A stretch of DNA of 64,000 bases, taken from the NCBI GenBank assembly GCA_035772735.1, contig JASDFA010000016.1, positions 141,310,501-141,374,500 of the forward strand, read 5' to 3'. This stretch comes from Datura wrightii (taxonomy: Eukaryota > Streptophyta > Magnoliopsida > Solanales > Solanaceae). Every line of letters starts with the position of its first letter. The first letter of the stretch is position 1. A model generated the notes under the pieces. It did no database searches, was not told the origin of the DNA, and saw nothing but the letters and a program-made list of their open reading frames with translations. Position numbers and translations under genes: made by a program. Below, one piece after another: positions 1-12,726 of this stretch.

Positions 1-1289
1 CATGAGGAACGATGGGAGACTCACCATAACCGACACCATCATGCCCAACTATCTTGCTCACATTGGCAGAGTTGTTTCAAGCTTGCTAAGCCAAGGAACG
101 ATTAAGGATTGATATCACTTGTGAATCCCCATAGGGTTTAGAACATGAATATATACCTATGGTGGCACGTAGTTATGAGACTCGGGGTTTGCTTGATCCC
201 CTAGCCTATTCGATGCTAGACACTACTCTCAAAAATATGCACATGGCTCGAAAAAATCATCTTGGAACAATACTTGAACTTGCATGGGCTAGCTGAAACA
301 TGAAATCATAATTATACTTGAATAAAACTTCATAACTTAAAATTGTAGGTTCATAAGCTTGAAATTAATAAATCATGCATAATTGGGAAAATCATCATAA
401 ACTTGAAAACGTAGATTCATGAGAGATTCTAGTAGAAAACATGTATCATAATCATAAATCATGGATATATGCATAGGAAAATCGAATTCGTAAAATATCA
501 TGAGAGATTTCATTGAAGTTAGGTCTAACCCTAGGATATTCATAAAACATGATTGGAGACTTGAGTTCATGAATTAGAGATGTAATTAGGCATAAGGGTG
601 GAAGAATTTCCCCCATTCATGACTCTATATACCTGGGTTAATGATCCCTTGACTTGTCTTGAAGGCCCAAGGAAGATTTGGAAGAGCTTGAAGAAGAACC
701 CTAGCTCCTTTCTTGAGAGAAAATCCCACTTACGGTCTTTGAAGGTAATGAAGATTTAGGCTAAGTTAGACCCTTTAATTTGACGCTTAGGAAGCCTACG
801 ACGTCATTTAGGAGTTAAAAGCATAGGAGTTTACCAAAAACATCCCCAAACTATCGAGAAAAAGTCTAAAACTGGTAGAACCAATGACGAAAGGGACGGG
901 TCATTGGTTTATAGGACGACCCGTACTGAGGTTTGTCCAATGCCTGGTGCTGTCACTAAACTGTTCATAAATTTTTTCCTCTAAAATTTGATTGATGCAA
1001 GGTTAGATGTATTGGAAAGAAGACTCAAAGGATTTCAATTTGATATGTTGAATAACCCAAAAACACTTTGTAAAATGGGAGTTGTGGTCGTTTGATGTTG
1101 ACCCTGGTAAGAACTTATATGAAAACACTATCAGTAAGAAGGCTCTCAACTCAACTTGGTACTAGAGGTTCCTTATGATCGTAATTTGTATCCAATACAC
1201 TTATTACAATTAAGAATGGATCTTAACACATTTTTTCCATAAAATCCATTGAGTTTGGTTCTATCCACATGCCTAGAATATTTCCAAAC
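1..1289 (-). repeat. Tekay-type LTR fragment (LTR-a)
   Basis: Read on the minus strand, this stretch follows the same order of landmarks as the plus-strand Tekay LTRs at 44.2-46.9 kb and 54.7-57.0 kb, including the segments around the conserved 'anchor' texts near 1100-1280. The window opens inside the LTR, so its 3' end (minus sense) is cut by the window edge. At 1290 it is interrupted by the TGTCACGACC terminus of a second LTR. It has no coding content; the short ORFs within it resemble no protein I know. Confidence 0.7.
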
Positions 1290-2731
1290 TGTCACGACCC
1301 GAGTTGGAACTCCGGATCAAGACACGGGACCTAGAACCACAGATGGCTCCAAGTCAACCCATGGAATATGTGTAGCAACTCAAGAGAATAAATTAAAACT
1401 TAAAACTTAAACATGAATAAGCGGAAGTCTTAAATACCACATAGGCCGAAACATTGTCAACACTCAACAAGATGAATCATCTACATAATGTCTTAATAGC
1501 CTCTAAAACATCTGATGAGTTGATGGACAACTTCGCCAACTAACTCGCTAGAATCTGACAAACTGAAGTAACACGCAAAGAAAAATCTACTAACTGTCCT
1601 TGGAAAATGAGGACTCACCCAAAACAGGGACTGAAATGGACTAAAGAAAAAGTACTTATCAATGAGACTGAGTTGGATCACCCTAGCCTATATCATGATA
1701 CAATATAGCATTAGAGTATGCAGTTAGTACTTGGAATGTACTGAGTATTTAAGGAAAGTAAAACATGCTTAATAAATCAAAAGATCATGAGAGTAAGGAC
1801 TTGCATGCTGAAAACTGTATTTAAGACATACATAATCATAAGCTGGTTATCATAACTGAACATAGTGACCAAACATTTAAAAATAGAAATCACATAAATT
1901 ATCATAACTGAAATTATAAGTAAAAGCTCATAAACTTATCATTGGGTCAAATCTACTTTAAAACATACGATCATAATATATCAACATAAATAACTGAAAG
2001 CATGAGGAACAACGAGAGGCTCGTCATAACCGAAAACCACCATGTATGAGCACATGATGATCTCACGTCTTACCCACATGGAGGAGAGCCATCCTAAGCA
2101 TTGACGAATAAGGTGTGATATCATGGTGTGCCCTCGGGCGGGGAAAACACTCTCTTGAGAGGTCCCAAATATATACCTACATTGGCGCATAGTTTATGAG
2201 ATCGGAAAACCTCAAAACCCCTGTCCTACTCGGTGCTAGACACTACTCCTAAAATAAGCATATTTCTCATGTAATCAAATTCTCAAAACATAGCTTAAAT
2301 CTGAACATTGGTATTCTTGACTCTAAATCATATCATAAACTGATCTTGTTAGCCTTGGCTAAAATCATAATAAGCATACTTAACTTGCATGGACTTACCT
2401 AAATCATAAAATCATGCATACTTGGAATAGACTTCATAAGTAAAAAATCATGAAATCATAAGTTGAGAATTTATAAACATTAACGCATACTTTCATAATT
2501 CATCATGCTTGAAATCATAGAATCATAAGCTTGAACTTCATAAAAAATACATAATAGGGCATAGTTTCTAATAACTTGAAAACGTGAAGTTATAATCAAA
2601 TTGAGTATAAAATCTGTCCATTGGGCTTAAAACATACTTTAGAACATAAGAGGATTAGATCCAAATATAGCATAGGTAATATAATAAAATTGGGTTAAAA
2701 CCCTAGGAATCAATACACTTGTTTAAGAACT
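1290..2731 (-). repeat. Tekay-type LTR (LTR-b), truncated by ATL-1
   Basis: It begins with TGTCACGACCCG, the reverse complement of the Tekay LTR 3' terminus (compare CGGATCTTGACA at 46932). It stays colinear with the minus-strand LTR at 47467-58699, including the segment ending 'cacttgtttaagaactt'. At 2732 the LTR of ATL-1 begins and the rest of LTR-b is not found nearby, so ATL-1 inserted into it and the far side was later lost. It contains no genes. Confidence 0.72.
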
Positions 2732-4203
2732 TGATGTGTCGTGATTCTACTGCACTTTCGACGCTTAAAACCAAGAAATTATGCACATTTCGGGTATGTT
2801 TATATAAGTATGATGTGTTTTGTGCTTAATGTTGCAGGAAAACAGGTTCAGAAGTGAAATGGGTGAATTAATGCTGAAAACAACTGAAAGGGTGGCTGCC
2901 AGGCACTTCACAAATAGTTGGAAGGACGCACGACTCATTGTTAAAGTAGCCAGTGTAGTTGACGACAGACATAACGAGTCGTCACATGAAGGAACGACTC
3001 GTTGGCAGATCACTAGGACCAACCGTAAGGTGCACTGGACTTTTGGTGGAATGAGACCACGAGGGACCTAATGACTCGTGCTCAGGCACGCCGAGTCGTT
3101 AGGTGACCCATTTCCACAACTAGGTACGTTGCTGGGGATGACTATTTTAAGCAAGGCACGACTAGTAAGAAGGCCAAACGAATCTTCACCAAGCCCGTTG
3201 CCACTGCTGACCTGGTTTCCAATTTTAATTAGGAAAAGGATTTCTTGGAACTATAAATACACAGTTTAGGTTTATTTTTGGAGGATGATTTTCTTACATA
3301 TATAGAGTAATTGAGAGAGCCGATTTTATTAGTTTTCAGCTAGAATTTTGATATTGATCAATTGTTCTTGAGTCAAGAAACTAAATCAACATTGGAGATT
3401 ATTCATAAAATTTGGAGTTTTTATTCAATCTACTTGGTTTTTCTTCTACGATAATTTGTAAGTTGAAATGATGATTTATTCAATATTTGTGATTGCGATA
3501 ATACAAGCATGAGTAGCTAAACCCATAACTAGGTTTGTGAGAACCAAGATGAATTAACACACATAGGTAAAAACACTTAGTGATTCTTGAATGGGGTTTT
3601 ATGCATGTATTATTTTTCCCTTCGTTTTGATTGATTCTTGACGGTTGCAAACGTTAGGACTTGCCTTGTTCTTACTTACCGGATCAAGGAGGTAATGAAT
3701 GGGAAAAGGGATTAACAATGGAGATTTGAGGCTATCAACCCTCATCTAATAGCTTGAACTTGTCCGGGGATAGCTAATTCAATATTAAGGGTAAGGGTCA
3801 ACTAAAGTACACCCGTATACTGACCAAGTTGCGTGGTTATATTCATCTAGATAGGGGACCAACCATTGAGGTGAACCTAACTTACCAATATTGCATGTTA
3901 AACACCGTAATAGAGCACTAGTGTATAAGCCTTGTGGTTATGAAATCTTGGGGAACACAATCCTAGCCAACTCGTTAATTGAATACAAACTGAATTTGAT
4001 TTCAGCAGTCAGTAATTTTACTTTTGTTTATTATTCTATATTTTTTCCCCTTTGGAAATAAGTAACACAACAGCAACAGTTATTCTCATTAACTTAATTT
4101 CTTACCATATTCCCTGTGGGATCGATCTCAACCTTGGTTGGGTTCTATATTTGAAAATCGACCATTTATATCTCAATTGAGAGGTGTAATTTGGGCGACA
4201 TCA
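2732..4203 (+). repeat. 5' LTR of ATL-1
   Basis: The LTR runs from TGATGTG to ...CATCA. The TGAT/ATCA termini agree with ATL-3, whose ends are fixed by a target duplication. Its first half holds clustered ACGA-S-TCGT palindromes (for example 2974-2982 and 2994-3002), followed by a TATA box at 3251. The PBS starts 5 bp downstream. The length is 1472 bp, close to the 1445 bp of the ATL-2 LTR. Confidence 0.8.
3251..3260 (+). promoter_or_regulatory. TATA box of ATL-1 LTR
   Basis: CTATAAATAC lies about 150 bp downstream of the last clear palindrome of the LTR array. A transcription start would be expected about 30 bp further on, which would make the upstream palindrome region U3. This is inferred from the motif and its position only. 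Confidence 0.5.
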
Positions 4204-4208
4204 ATTTT

Positions 4209-4226
4209 TGGCGCTGTTGCCGGGGA
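4209..4226 (+). other. Primer-binding site, tRNA-Asp type
   Basis: TGGCGCTGTTGCCGGGGA differs by one base from the complement of the plant tRNA-Asp 3' end. It lies 5 bp after the LTR terminus, as expected for minus-strand priming. tRNA-Asp priming is characteristic of the Athila lineage. Confidence 0.85.
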
Positions 4227-4334
4227 ATACGGCTAAGGCTTTTGTTAATTGTGTTAACTCTATTATTGGTTCTTGTTTCTTTTTTTTATTTTTCTTTTAT
4301 TGTTTTGGTTGCTTAAAAGGTCTTAGGTTTATGC

Positions 4335-6846
4335 ATGCCCGATACTAGAAGCCAAGAAAATCCCCTTGTTCCAATTGATCATGAACTTGAGCTAACGTTA
4401 AGGAACCTGAGAAGAATGGCCAACATCCAAGAGCAAGAAACCATGGACCAAGCCACAGAAAGAATGTTGGCCGAAGAGCAAGCTCAGGCTAGAGATCGTG
4501 AGTTAGCCAGAGTTGCTGAAGATCAACGTATAGCTATAGAAGCAGAGCAAGCTAGACGACACAGAGGTCAAAAACACCAAAAACACCGATATTTTGATGA
4601 AGAGAATGATGCGGGTATAGATGAAATCGGTGCCACTAGAGCTATAGTCCCTCCTCCTTTGCCTGCTGGGGCAAAGTTTGACATTACCAGTGCGATGATC
4701 CAACTGCTTAAGATGAAGGAAATATTTGCGGGTCAGGCATCTGATGATGCCCATGCTAACCTGACAAATTTTGTAGGAATATGTAAGGCATACAAGCAAC
4801 CGTGGGTGAGCCAGCATGCAATCAAACTGAGGTTATTTCCATTCTCTCTAGGGAGTGAGGCAACGATGTGGTTGGCTGAGTTGCCGAATGATTCCATCAC
4901 TACTTGGGGAGAACTTAAGAGAGCTTTTCTTGAAAGGTTCTTCCCACCATCCAAAGCATTGCAGTTGAAGGATGAAATATATAACTTCAGACAGCTAAAT
5001 TCTGAGGCACTCCACGAGACCTAGTTGTGTTTCAACAAAAAGCTCAAAAGGTTGCCAAATCACAGAATTCCAATTGATACATTGTTGAAGATCTTTTATC
5101 GGTCTCTAAAATCCAACACCAAGGTGGTGGCTGATACTGTCTCAGAGGAACTTTTATGACTCACACTTATGCAGAGGCTGCGGAGCTGCTAGACAGGATC
5201 ACCAAAATCAACTGAGCTTGGCACACTAGAGAGTTGGAGGTTTCGGCTGATTCTTATGGGGTTGGAATGTCTTCCGAACAGAGGAGAAAATATGAGTGTG
5301 ATCAAGATATCATTGATATAAAGACCACCAAGGGGTTTCTTGCTATGAACTTGATGGAAGTCAGAGAAGAAAAGGTAAATGTTGTGGGTTCTCAGGGAAA
5401 GCCTCCGAGAAATGATGGTTGTGAATCTGAGTCTGGAGAAGAAGTTAATTATTTGAATGATCAGAGGGCGGGTTTCCAGAGCAACACCTAGGGGTCTAAC
5501 CAAGACTCTTGGTGTCAAGTTCAAGGGAACCAAGGTCAGAACTTTTACAAGGATAATAATAACAACCAGGGCCAATACCGAGATAATGGGGACTAGAAGA
5601 AGTGCGAGGAGTTCAAAAATGATAGAGGTGGTCTATATGTTCCACCAAGAAACCGTGAACCAGAGTCCAGTGGTTCAAGGGTTGAGGACATGCTCTCCAA
5701 AGTACTCAAGCAGATGGAGACAATAGATGGCCACTTTAAGGATCTCTCGATTGATATTTCCGATTTAAATCAAAAAGTGGAGTCACATGTTGTGGCGATC
5801 AGGCAGATTGAGCAGCAGATGAGTTAGATGTTTGTTGCAATGAATGAGAGGTAGAAAGGCACACTTCCCAGCAACACTGTGCCAAATCCGGAAAATGACA
5901 GTCACTGCATGGCAGTCAGTGCATGGCGCTTCGCGACGGCCACAGTTGATCCCCCAAGGCCATTTTTAGTTAAGGAGTCAGAAAATCCTGTCATGACGAA
6001 GGAGGATGGTGCAGCAAATTTTGAAAACCCAACTTTGGTTGGGGCTCAGATGTGCAAACTGCTCCAAGTAGTGCAAAGGAGCGAGGAGCTGTCCATGGGA
6101 AGAAGAAGGAGACACAACAAAAACTGACAGCTGTCCCTCAACCTCCTCCTCCTTATCCACAGAGCTTAAAGAAGAAAGATGAAGATGGGAAGTATCAAAA
6201 GTTTATCTCTATGCTTAAGCAACTGTCGGTGAACATCCTATTGGTTGAGGCACTTTAGCAAATGCCCGGATATGCCAAATTCATGAAGGACCTCATCACC
6301 AAAAAAGGACGGTAAGTTTGAAACCTGTTGATAATTTGCACCACTGTGGTGCCATAACTACATGGGTTCTAGCTTAGAAGAGGGAATATCCAGGTGCGTT
6401 TACTATACCTTGCACCATTGGGGAGGTTGAGTTTGCGAGGCGCTTTGTGACTTGGAAGCTAGCATAAATTTGATGCCTCTAGCAGTGTTTAAAAAATTAG
6501 GCTTGGGAACCCCTATACTAACTACTATACGGCTACTAATGGCTGATAGAACAGTTAAAAAGCTGGTGGGGATTTTATTTAATGTACTAGTCAAAGTCGA
6601 CAAATTCATATTCCCAGCAAACTTCGTGATTCTTGACTGCAAAGTTGGTTCTGAGGTCCCCATCATTTTGGGGCGACCATTCCTTGAAACAGGTAGGGCC
6701 CTAGTAGATGTGGAGGCAGGCAGTTGAAATTCGGGTTGAACAAAGAAGAGGTCACCTTCAACATTAGTTGGACTACAAAACAGCCAAAGGAATTCAGCAT
6801 AATTTCAACATTGGAGGATGGAGAAGAGTCACTTGACGAATTCTAA
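4335..6846 (+). pseudogene. gag-protease of ATL-1 (broken)
   Basis: An open stretch of 229 codons from the ATG at 4335 has an N-terminal coiled-coil-like charged region, then the Athila capsid region (LPAGAKFDITS, WLAELPNDSITTW, FFPPSKALQLKDEIYNF). A TAG at 5022 replaces the Trp expected after the capsid core. The reading continues in other frames through a Gln/Asn-rich region, a proline-rich stretch (6125-6165) and a retropepsin domain at about 6440-6720 (INLMPL, VPIILGRPF). The active-site DLGA has become DLEA at about 6448-6460, which should kill the protease. I see no CCHC knuckle. The region ends at a TAA (6844-6846) after SLDEF, a C-terminus shared with ATL-2. Several frameshifts make it non-coding today. 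Confidence 0.8.
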
Positions 6847-6861
6847 GTAGTCAAGAGACTT

Positions 6862-6910
6862 GAGTCGTGCTGCGAGATTAAATCAGGCGCTTCTTGGGAG
6901 GCAACCCAAG
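6862..6910 (+). other. Post-stop hairpin module A
   Basis: It starts 16 nt after the gag-protease stop. A weak TCG/CGA stem comes first, then the linker TTAAATCAGG-CGCTTC, then a perfect 6-bp stem CTTGGG/CCCAAG (6893-6898 with 6905-6910) closing the loop AGGCAA. The same module recurs after stops in ATL-2 and twice in ATL-R, with compensatory changes in the second stem. Function is unknown. The placement suggests RNA, but that is inference. Confidence 0.6.
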
Positions 6911-8263
6911 TTGTAAATATAAGAAATAGTTAGCGTTTGCATTTTTTTATGGGTGCAGGTGAATAAGATGGAAAATCTGAAGTTGGAACCAAAAACTTAA
7001 ACTTTAGTTTTGGTGCAAAAAAGTCACAGAACGAGTCATCATCTAAACTGACGACTCGTTCAATCAACTCGTGAGGAAAACAACAGAAAACAAGGTAGCA
7101 ATGGGTGACTTAACAATTCGTGTCTTCAAGAAACGAATCGTCATGTCCCCCGTCAGGTACACTGGATAAAAGTCTAAATTAAAAGGAAAAGGTTGATAAT
7201 GGCTCACTCAAAGAATCGTTGGGAGACCAAACGAGTTGTTAAGTGGCCCATCTTAAAGCTACAATAGCCCAAGGACCACGACTCAGGCCACGACTCGTTG
7301 GGTTACCCCACGAGTCGTTACTTGAGTCGTAGATCCCAGGTAAGTTTGCTAAACTCCAGTCGCAACAAAAAAGGGCTCAATGAGTCATTTAAGCACTTAA
7401 AAACTCGCCACACTGGGCGTTGTAAAAATTAATGACCATATCTAACCCGACCCAGGATTGAAATTTGGGGAAAATTTTAATTTAAATCAATAAAACCCGA
7501 TTTCATTTACATACTCCCCATTAAACTTAAACCCACACAAACTTCAAATTTCCCTCTTCTCTTCTTCTTCTTATTCACTCAAACCCTATCGATAATATCT
7601 TCGACCTTGCACGCCCAGTCACACAAGCACACACCCAATTGCACTCCATCATTGTTCAAGCATTTGTGTGAGTAATCTTCCCCATTAAAATCTGAGTATT
7701 GCTACATTTAAACAAAAAGTTTTTAGGACCCATGTTATGAATGAAATGGAATTTACTTTGGATAATATTGTTCTTGTGACAATATGTGCCTCTTGATGCA
7801 AATAAACCCTAGGAAGATTTAAAACAAATGATTTCAATTGTATGTACACTGGAGTTCATTTAGGAATTTGATGATTTTATGTTTGTGCAGTAGAAAATTA
7901 GGAAGAATATGAAGTTGAAACGGGTGAACTAGAACTCTTGAGCACGAGCTACATCACGAGTTGTTGGATCATCAAGCGACTCGTTGTGTAGCTCATCTTG
8001 AATGGGAAAAATTAAGCTAATAAGGTAGTGTACCTAACGACCAACCTAACAACGTGTTGCCTTTGGAAACAACTCATTGGGCCTAGTTTTCAAGTACACT
8101 GGACCATCTTGAAGGAAGTCCAATCTGAGACGACGAGTGACCTCACGAGGCGTTGCCAGTGGCAACGACTCATTTAGTCACTCGTCAGGACCACTGGGCA
8201 CCAGCTCAAAAATGTTTTCTATTTCATCTCATCTTACACACTAACATTATTTCCACAGGTACA
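6911..8263 (+). other. ORF2 leader of ATL-1 with palindromes
   Basis: This is a non-coding stretch between the hairpin module and ORF2. It holds ACGA-S-TCGT palindromes at 7051-7059, 7290-7298 and 7310-7318, and a second looser cluster at about 7945-8175. A strong donor-like CCCAG|GTAAGT lies at 7335-7345, with an equivalent in ATL-2. A second, weaker donor-like GTAATC lies at 7672. The stretch 7440-7600 is A/T-rich and then C/T-rich, like a promoter and 5' UTR. I see no coding sequence here. Confidence 0.5.
7672..8258 (+). other. Candidate 5'-UTR intron of ATL-1 ORF2
   Basis: The acceptor is ATTTCCACAG, ending at 8258 exactly 5 nt before the ORF2 ATG (GTACAATG). The same CAG plus GWACAATG context occurs in ATL-2 and ATL-R. 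The donor at 7672 (GTAATC) is weak, and CAG|GTAAGT at 7340 is an alternative. The acceptor is better supported than the donor. Confidence 0.4.
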
Positions 8264-9132
8264 ATGTCTCCCAAAGGTACACCAAAGAAGGGTCCAACCA
8301 AGAAGCAAGCACCTGAGCGCAGTCAACCCTCATACCGTAGACTGCGTCATGATCCATCATCCTCTGAAGAGTCGAGTGGCTCTGAGGAGGAATAGAAGTA
8401 TCAAAGGAGTAGCTAGTAAGGAGGACAACCAGGGCTAGGGATCAACAAACTTCAAATCCGACAGCCTTGGTTGATACTCCCACTCTACTTGTAAGAGATC
8501 CGCCCAGCTGCACTGATGAGAATGCTAGGGCTGCAGCTGCACTTGTTCTCGAGGCTCCCACTTAGCTAAACACAGAAAGAGTTGATGAATCACATGCCCA
8601 ATGAGGGGACTCAGATAATGAGTTGACTGAGACTTCGGACACATCAAATGAGCAACCAAGAAATGTGCGGAGATGGTGTGTCCATCGCATACGGACTATA
8701 TACAACAGAGATATTGCTCCCAATGAGAAAGGCAATCCGAAGAGGAGCATATACAAGGATCCGAGGCTGGTCACTACAGGGCTTAAAGATCTTCCAGAGC
8801 TACAGGCAGTGTTTGATAAATACAAGTTTGGTGGTTGACCGAGCCATCAGGTAGCTACATCCCATGCTTAGTCCGAGAGTTTTATGTAGTGTATGCGGCC
8901 ACATTGCAGCGGTTGGAATTAGGGGGCCAGGATTGGAAGAAGAGGCCCGCTTTGAATCAAGTGTTGGTAAGAGAGATGCCGGTTGATATCTCTGAGCGAA
9001 CGATCTCCAGGATGCTGTATGGGCCGGATTATTAGGCTCCGATGAACATGGCAGAATTTGATCACAGGCTATCTGAGCTGAAGAAAGTCAGAACCAAGAA
9101 GTTGAATATCTAGGAGCGTATCTAGCATTATA
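8264..9132 (+). pseudogene. ORF2 of ATL-1, Transposase_32-type, truncated
   Basis: It starts at the ATG at 8264 with a basic, Ser/Glu-rich N-terminus ending SGSEEE. The domain resembling Pfam 'putative plant transposon protein' (Transposase_32) appears at 8623-9033: a first segment (RSIYKDPRLV), a frameshift near 8838, then LVREFYVVYAATL and VDISERTISRMLYGP. The stop at 8393, others, and the LTR D insertion at 9133 end the gene. ATL-2 and ATL-3 carry the same protein. The domain name is by recognition. Nothing here shows a transposase catalytic core, so the Pfam name should not be read as a function. Confidence 0.62.
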
Positions 9133-10944
9133 TGTTATACCCCGAGAATTCAATAATCAGACCCGAAAGTGAATTGGAGAAGAACTATAAAAATGTTGCA
9201 GCAATTGCAGAATGAGTCACTGAATGACTTGTGAGGAGACCCCATGAGTCGTCAGGTGACTCGTGGGAAGGCCTGGAAGGATGAGGGACTCGAGGTCCCC
9301 ATGGGTGATGTAATGACTCGTGGTCAGCCACCATGAGTCGTCATGTCAGCCGTGGGGTGGTTCAAGAGGAAGATTGGGAACTTGATCCAGTGCACTTGAC
9401 GGGAGGTGACAACGAGTCATCGCTTCTGGGACGAGTTATCATGTCACTCGTTAGGAGCCCCAGCAAACCAGTTATCCAGTGAACTTAACGAGTGATCCAA
9501 CGGATCATGAGCCCTGGTGATGAGTCATTGGGTCGTCCATTAGGACCCCCTGACAGTTATTTTTAGCGAATTTAGTAAGGGTATTTTTGTAATTCTTATG
9601 TTCTAAGGGCCTATACTACGTCATTTTAAGCTCGTAATAAAGGGTTTTTAGTAGAGAAAAACCTGTATTAGGCCATTACTTTCATGTGTGCAAGGTTGGG
9701 GGTTTGACGAGAAGAATCAAGGTGAATTCTCAAGGTTTTCAAAGGGGAATCTCAGCTGGGCAATTAGGAAGGGTTAGAATTCTTCAATCCTAGGTATGTA
9801 AGGCTATGAGTGGGTGCTTTCTTCCACACCCATGCCCATTCCGTATCTAAATGTGATTAAATTTCCTATGAACAAGTATGGGGTTTTTGTCCAATTTCAT
9901 GATTCTTCAATCTCTATACATTGTAGGATTAGAATGTATTTATATTGGTGATTTATGAAGCTTGGGGGGATTCTAACTCATTTTCACTTATAAAATTGTT
10001 TTCTTTAAAATTTGAATCTAAAATGCCCATGGGTGAGAAGTTCACAAAGGAAGAGATTCTTGATAAATGAGTGACGATGATGTAGTTGATGATAAAAATC
10101 AATGATTCTAAAACTACCAATGACTATGTTTATGTTTTCAAAATGAATTGATTTGTTCAAGTAGGATAAAGCTTTGGGTGATGCCATATGTTGATTTAAA
10201 GTGATGAACTTCCCGACATAAGTTTACCACATGGGTTGAAGTGAATTTTCCTCAATTATATTATTTTAAATTCTAGCTTGTGGTATGTTCAAAGTAAAGC
10301 CTTCTATATGCATAAATCCTTAATTGATATGTATATTATTGTCGAGCTTTGTCAGGACAATGTTAAGCTTTATTTCACATGATGTTGAGTCTAACTATGA
10401 TTTCATTCAAAGCTTTGTCGAGATGACATTGTTGAGCTCCATATTAATATGATGTTTATTATAAGCATGATTTCATAATGAGCTTTGTCAATAGACAATG
10501 TTGAGCATTATTTCATACAATGTTGAGCATATTAATGATTTCATGTTGAACTTCATCACTAGACGATGTTGAGCTTCATATTTATATGATGTAGAGCAAT
10601 GATTTGGGAGAAGAGTCTAGAACTGAGCGGGCTAAGGGTTGATAACCCTATGCCCCAGAACTACGCGCCAACGTAGGTTGAGACAATTATATTATTGGGA
10701 CCTCCCTTGTGAGTTATCCCCGATCCGATTGGCCCTTCAGCTTGATATCGATATCATGGTAGCGTCCTTAGCCCTGGCAAGGTTTTTGAATGGCTCTGCC
10801 CACTTGAGTGTAATAGTCGGGACCACGTTAGCTCTATCGTGGTATGTCAGTTAAGTGACGAGTCTCCCACTGTCTATATCATTCAAATTTGCATATTTAC
10901 CACTTATGATATCTATTCATGCATGCATGTTCAAGAGGTAAAGT
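9133..10944 (+). repeat. Tekay-type LTR fragment D
   Basis: It starts TGTTATACCCCGAG, close to the Tekay LTR start TGTAATACCCC. It follows the TEK-A LTR through the palindrome zone (9230-9540), the segment 'gaatttagtaaggg' near 9568, and the later GAGTCTCCC landmark (10863). Near 10945 it passes without a proper LTR end into the middle of the P1 LTR. No internal region belongs to it. Confidence 0.68.
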
Positions 10945-12722
10945 TACATTGTTTTGGACTTTCTTAATGTCAGATTAAAGGGATTAATCTAGCCTAAATC
11001 CTTACTCTCTTCAAACATGCTTAGATTAGATTTTCTCTCAAGAAGGAACTAGGGTTCATTACCTCCAACTTCTAAATTCCTCTTGGATCTTCAAGACAAG
11101 TCAAGGGATCATCAACCTAGGTCTGTAAGGCTATGAATGGGTGCAATAGTCCACACCCATGCTCAATTTCCTCTCAATTCGTGATGTCCTAGTTGATGAT
11201 TCCATGGGGTTTCTACCCAATGCATGAATTTCCTAAGTTTTAACCATAGGTATGACCTAAGCATGTTTAAATGATGAATTATGATTAATGGGAATATTTT
11301 ATAAGGTTTTAAATTATAAATTATATTTTCAAGTTTTCTAAACTATGATGCCCATCCATAACGGTTCATAAAAATTGAGATCTATGATATATGTTTAATC
11401 ATGATGATATATTTATGAGAAAAGCATGTTTTCAAGTTTCCCAAATTTATGATCATATTTTCAAGTGAATCAAGCGATTTTCAAGAATGTTAAAGTATTG
11501 GGCAAGCCCACATGTTCAAGTATGTTTTATGATTCATTAATTAGCTTACCACATGGCTTTGGAGTCATGACTCCCACTATTTTCAACTTGTGGTATGGTT
11601 TAAGCCAAGGCTCCTAATGTTATGATTTTCGATTATGCATGTATATTATTATTCAGCTTTGTCACTAGACGATGATCAACTTCATTGAAAAATGATGGTT
11701 AGCTTCATTGAAAAATGATGGAGAGCATATGCATGTTTTTGGGAGTAGTGTCTATCATCGAGTAGGCTAAGGGTCAGTCAACCCTATGCCTCAAAACTAC
11801 GCGCCAGTGTAGGTTATGTATATACACACTTTTGGGACCTCCCTTGTGAGCTTCCCCCTTCCCCAAGGATCCTTCAGCTTGATATCGATATCATGGATTC
11901 GTCCTTAGCCCTGGAAAGCTTTGGATGGCTCAGCCCTCTTGAGTTTAATAGTTGGGACCATGTAATCTCTCTCGTGGTAATGTCAGTTAAATGATGAGTC
12001 TCCCATTGTTCCTCATGATTTCAGTTATGCATGTTATTATTCATTATATATATATATATATGTTCTAAAGCAGGTTTGACCCAATGTTCAGTTTTACTTA
12101 TGATTATCAAATTTCAACTTTGGGTCATTCAATTCAGTTATGATGTTCAGTTATGTTCAGATCATGATTTCAGGAAATAGCATACAAGCCCTACTCTCAG
12201 ATTTTTATCTTGATTATGTTTTACATTATGCATGTTTTAAATGATTTTACTTATTTAAGAGGTTTTACTTATCTTGCATACTCAGTACATTCCATGTACT
12301 GACTACATACTCTATGTTGTATCGTTTCATGATACAAGTTCCGATATCCAGACTCATCCCTGTTGCTAGCCAGCTTTTTAGAGTAGCATATCCAGTATCT
12401 AGTGGTAAATCCTCATCTATCGAGGGCCCTTTCTATTCAGTTATGTTATGTATTTTCAGTTTCAAACTTAGAGAGTTAGTTGGGATCTTATCCCATCAAC
12501 TCATTAGTATTAGAGGCTTTTCAGACATAGTGTACAATCAGCTTCAGATTCGTGTATGTATTCTAATATCCTATTTTCTTTAGACTTCTATTATATTCGT
12601 TGTTTTAAGTCTTCCACTTTATCTGAATGAGTTAGATGTATGTTCAGGCCATGGGTCGACTTGGAGTCTCTCGGGGCTCCTTCTCCCATGTCTCGATCCG
12701 GGCCCATGTTCCAGTCATGACA
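10945..12722 (+). repeat. 5' LTR of P1 (5'-truncated)
   Basis: It is colinear with 45150-46932, the P1 3' LTR, including the shared segment near 11110-11260 and the 3' terminus ...CCAGTCATGACA. Its first ~0.95 kb is missing, replaced by LTR fragment D. A (TA)n tract at about 12045-12061 sits where the 3' LTR has a mixed TA/TG/CG tract. Confidence 0.72.
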
Positions 12723-12726
12723 AACT

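Larger units (their letters stand above)
2732..9132 (+). mobile_element. ATL-1, Athila-like gypsy element without pol
   Basis: In order: a 5' LTR starting TGATGTG, a tRNA-Asp-type primer-binding site, a gag-protease pseudogene, a post-stop hairpin module, a palindrome-rich leader, an acceptor-like site and ORF2. There is no RT, RNase H or integrase between protease and ORF2. ORF2 is cut at 9132 by Tekay LTR D, and the 3' half of the element, with its 3' LTR, is absent. It inserted into minus-strand LTR-b; the left flank is GAACT, but no right duplication can be seen. Layout matches ATL-2, so the lack of pol is a property of the group and not a private deletion. Confidence 0.8.

Noticed and set aside
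1290..2731. LTR-b as the lost 3' LTR of M2
   Set aside because: Orientation and family fit, but more than 44 kb and several deletions lie between, and no M2 pol connects them. Possible, not supported.
4209..4226. tRNA-Asp-like text as a tRNA gene
   Set aside because: Only the 18 bases complementary to the tRNA 3' end are present, directly after an LTR. It is a primer-binding site, as at 16681 and 35434.
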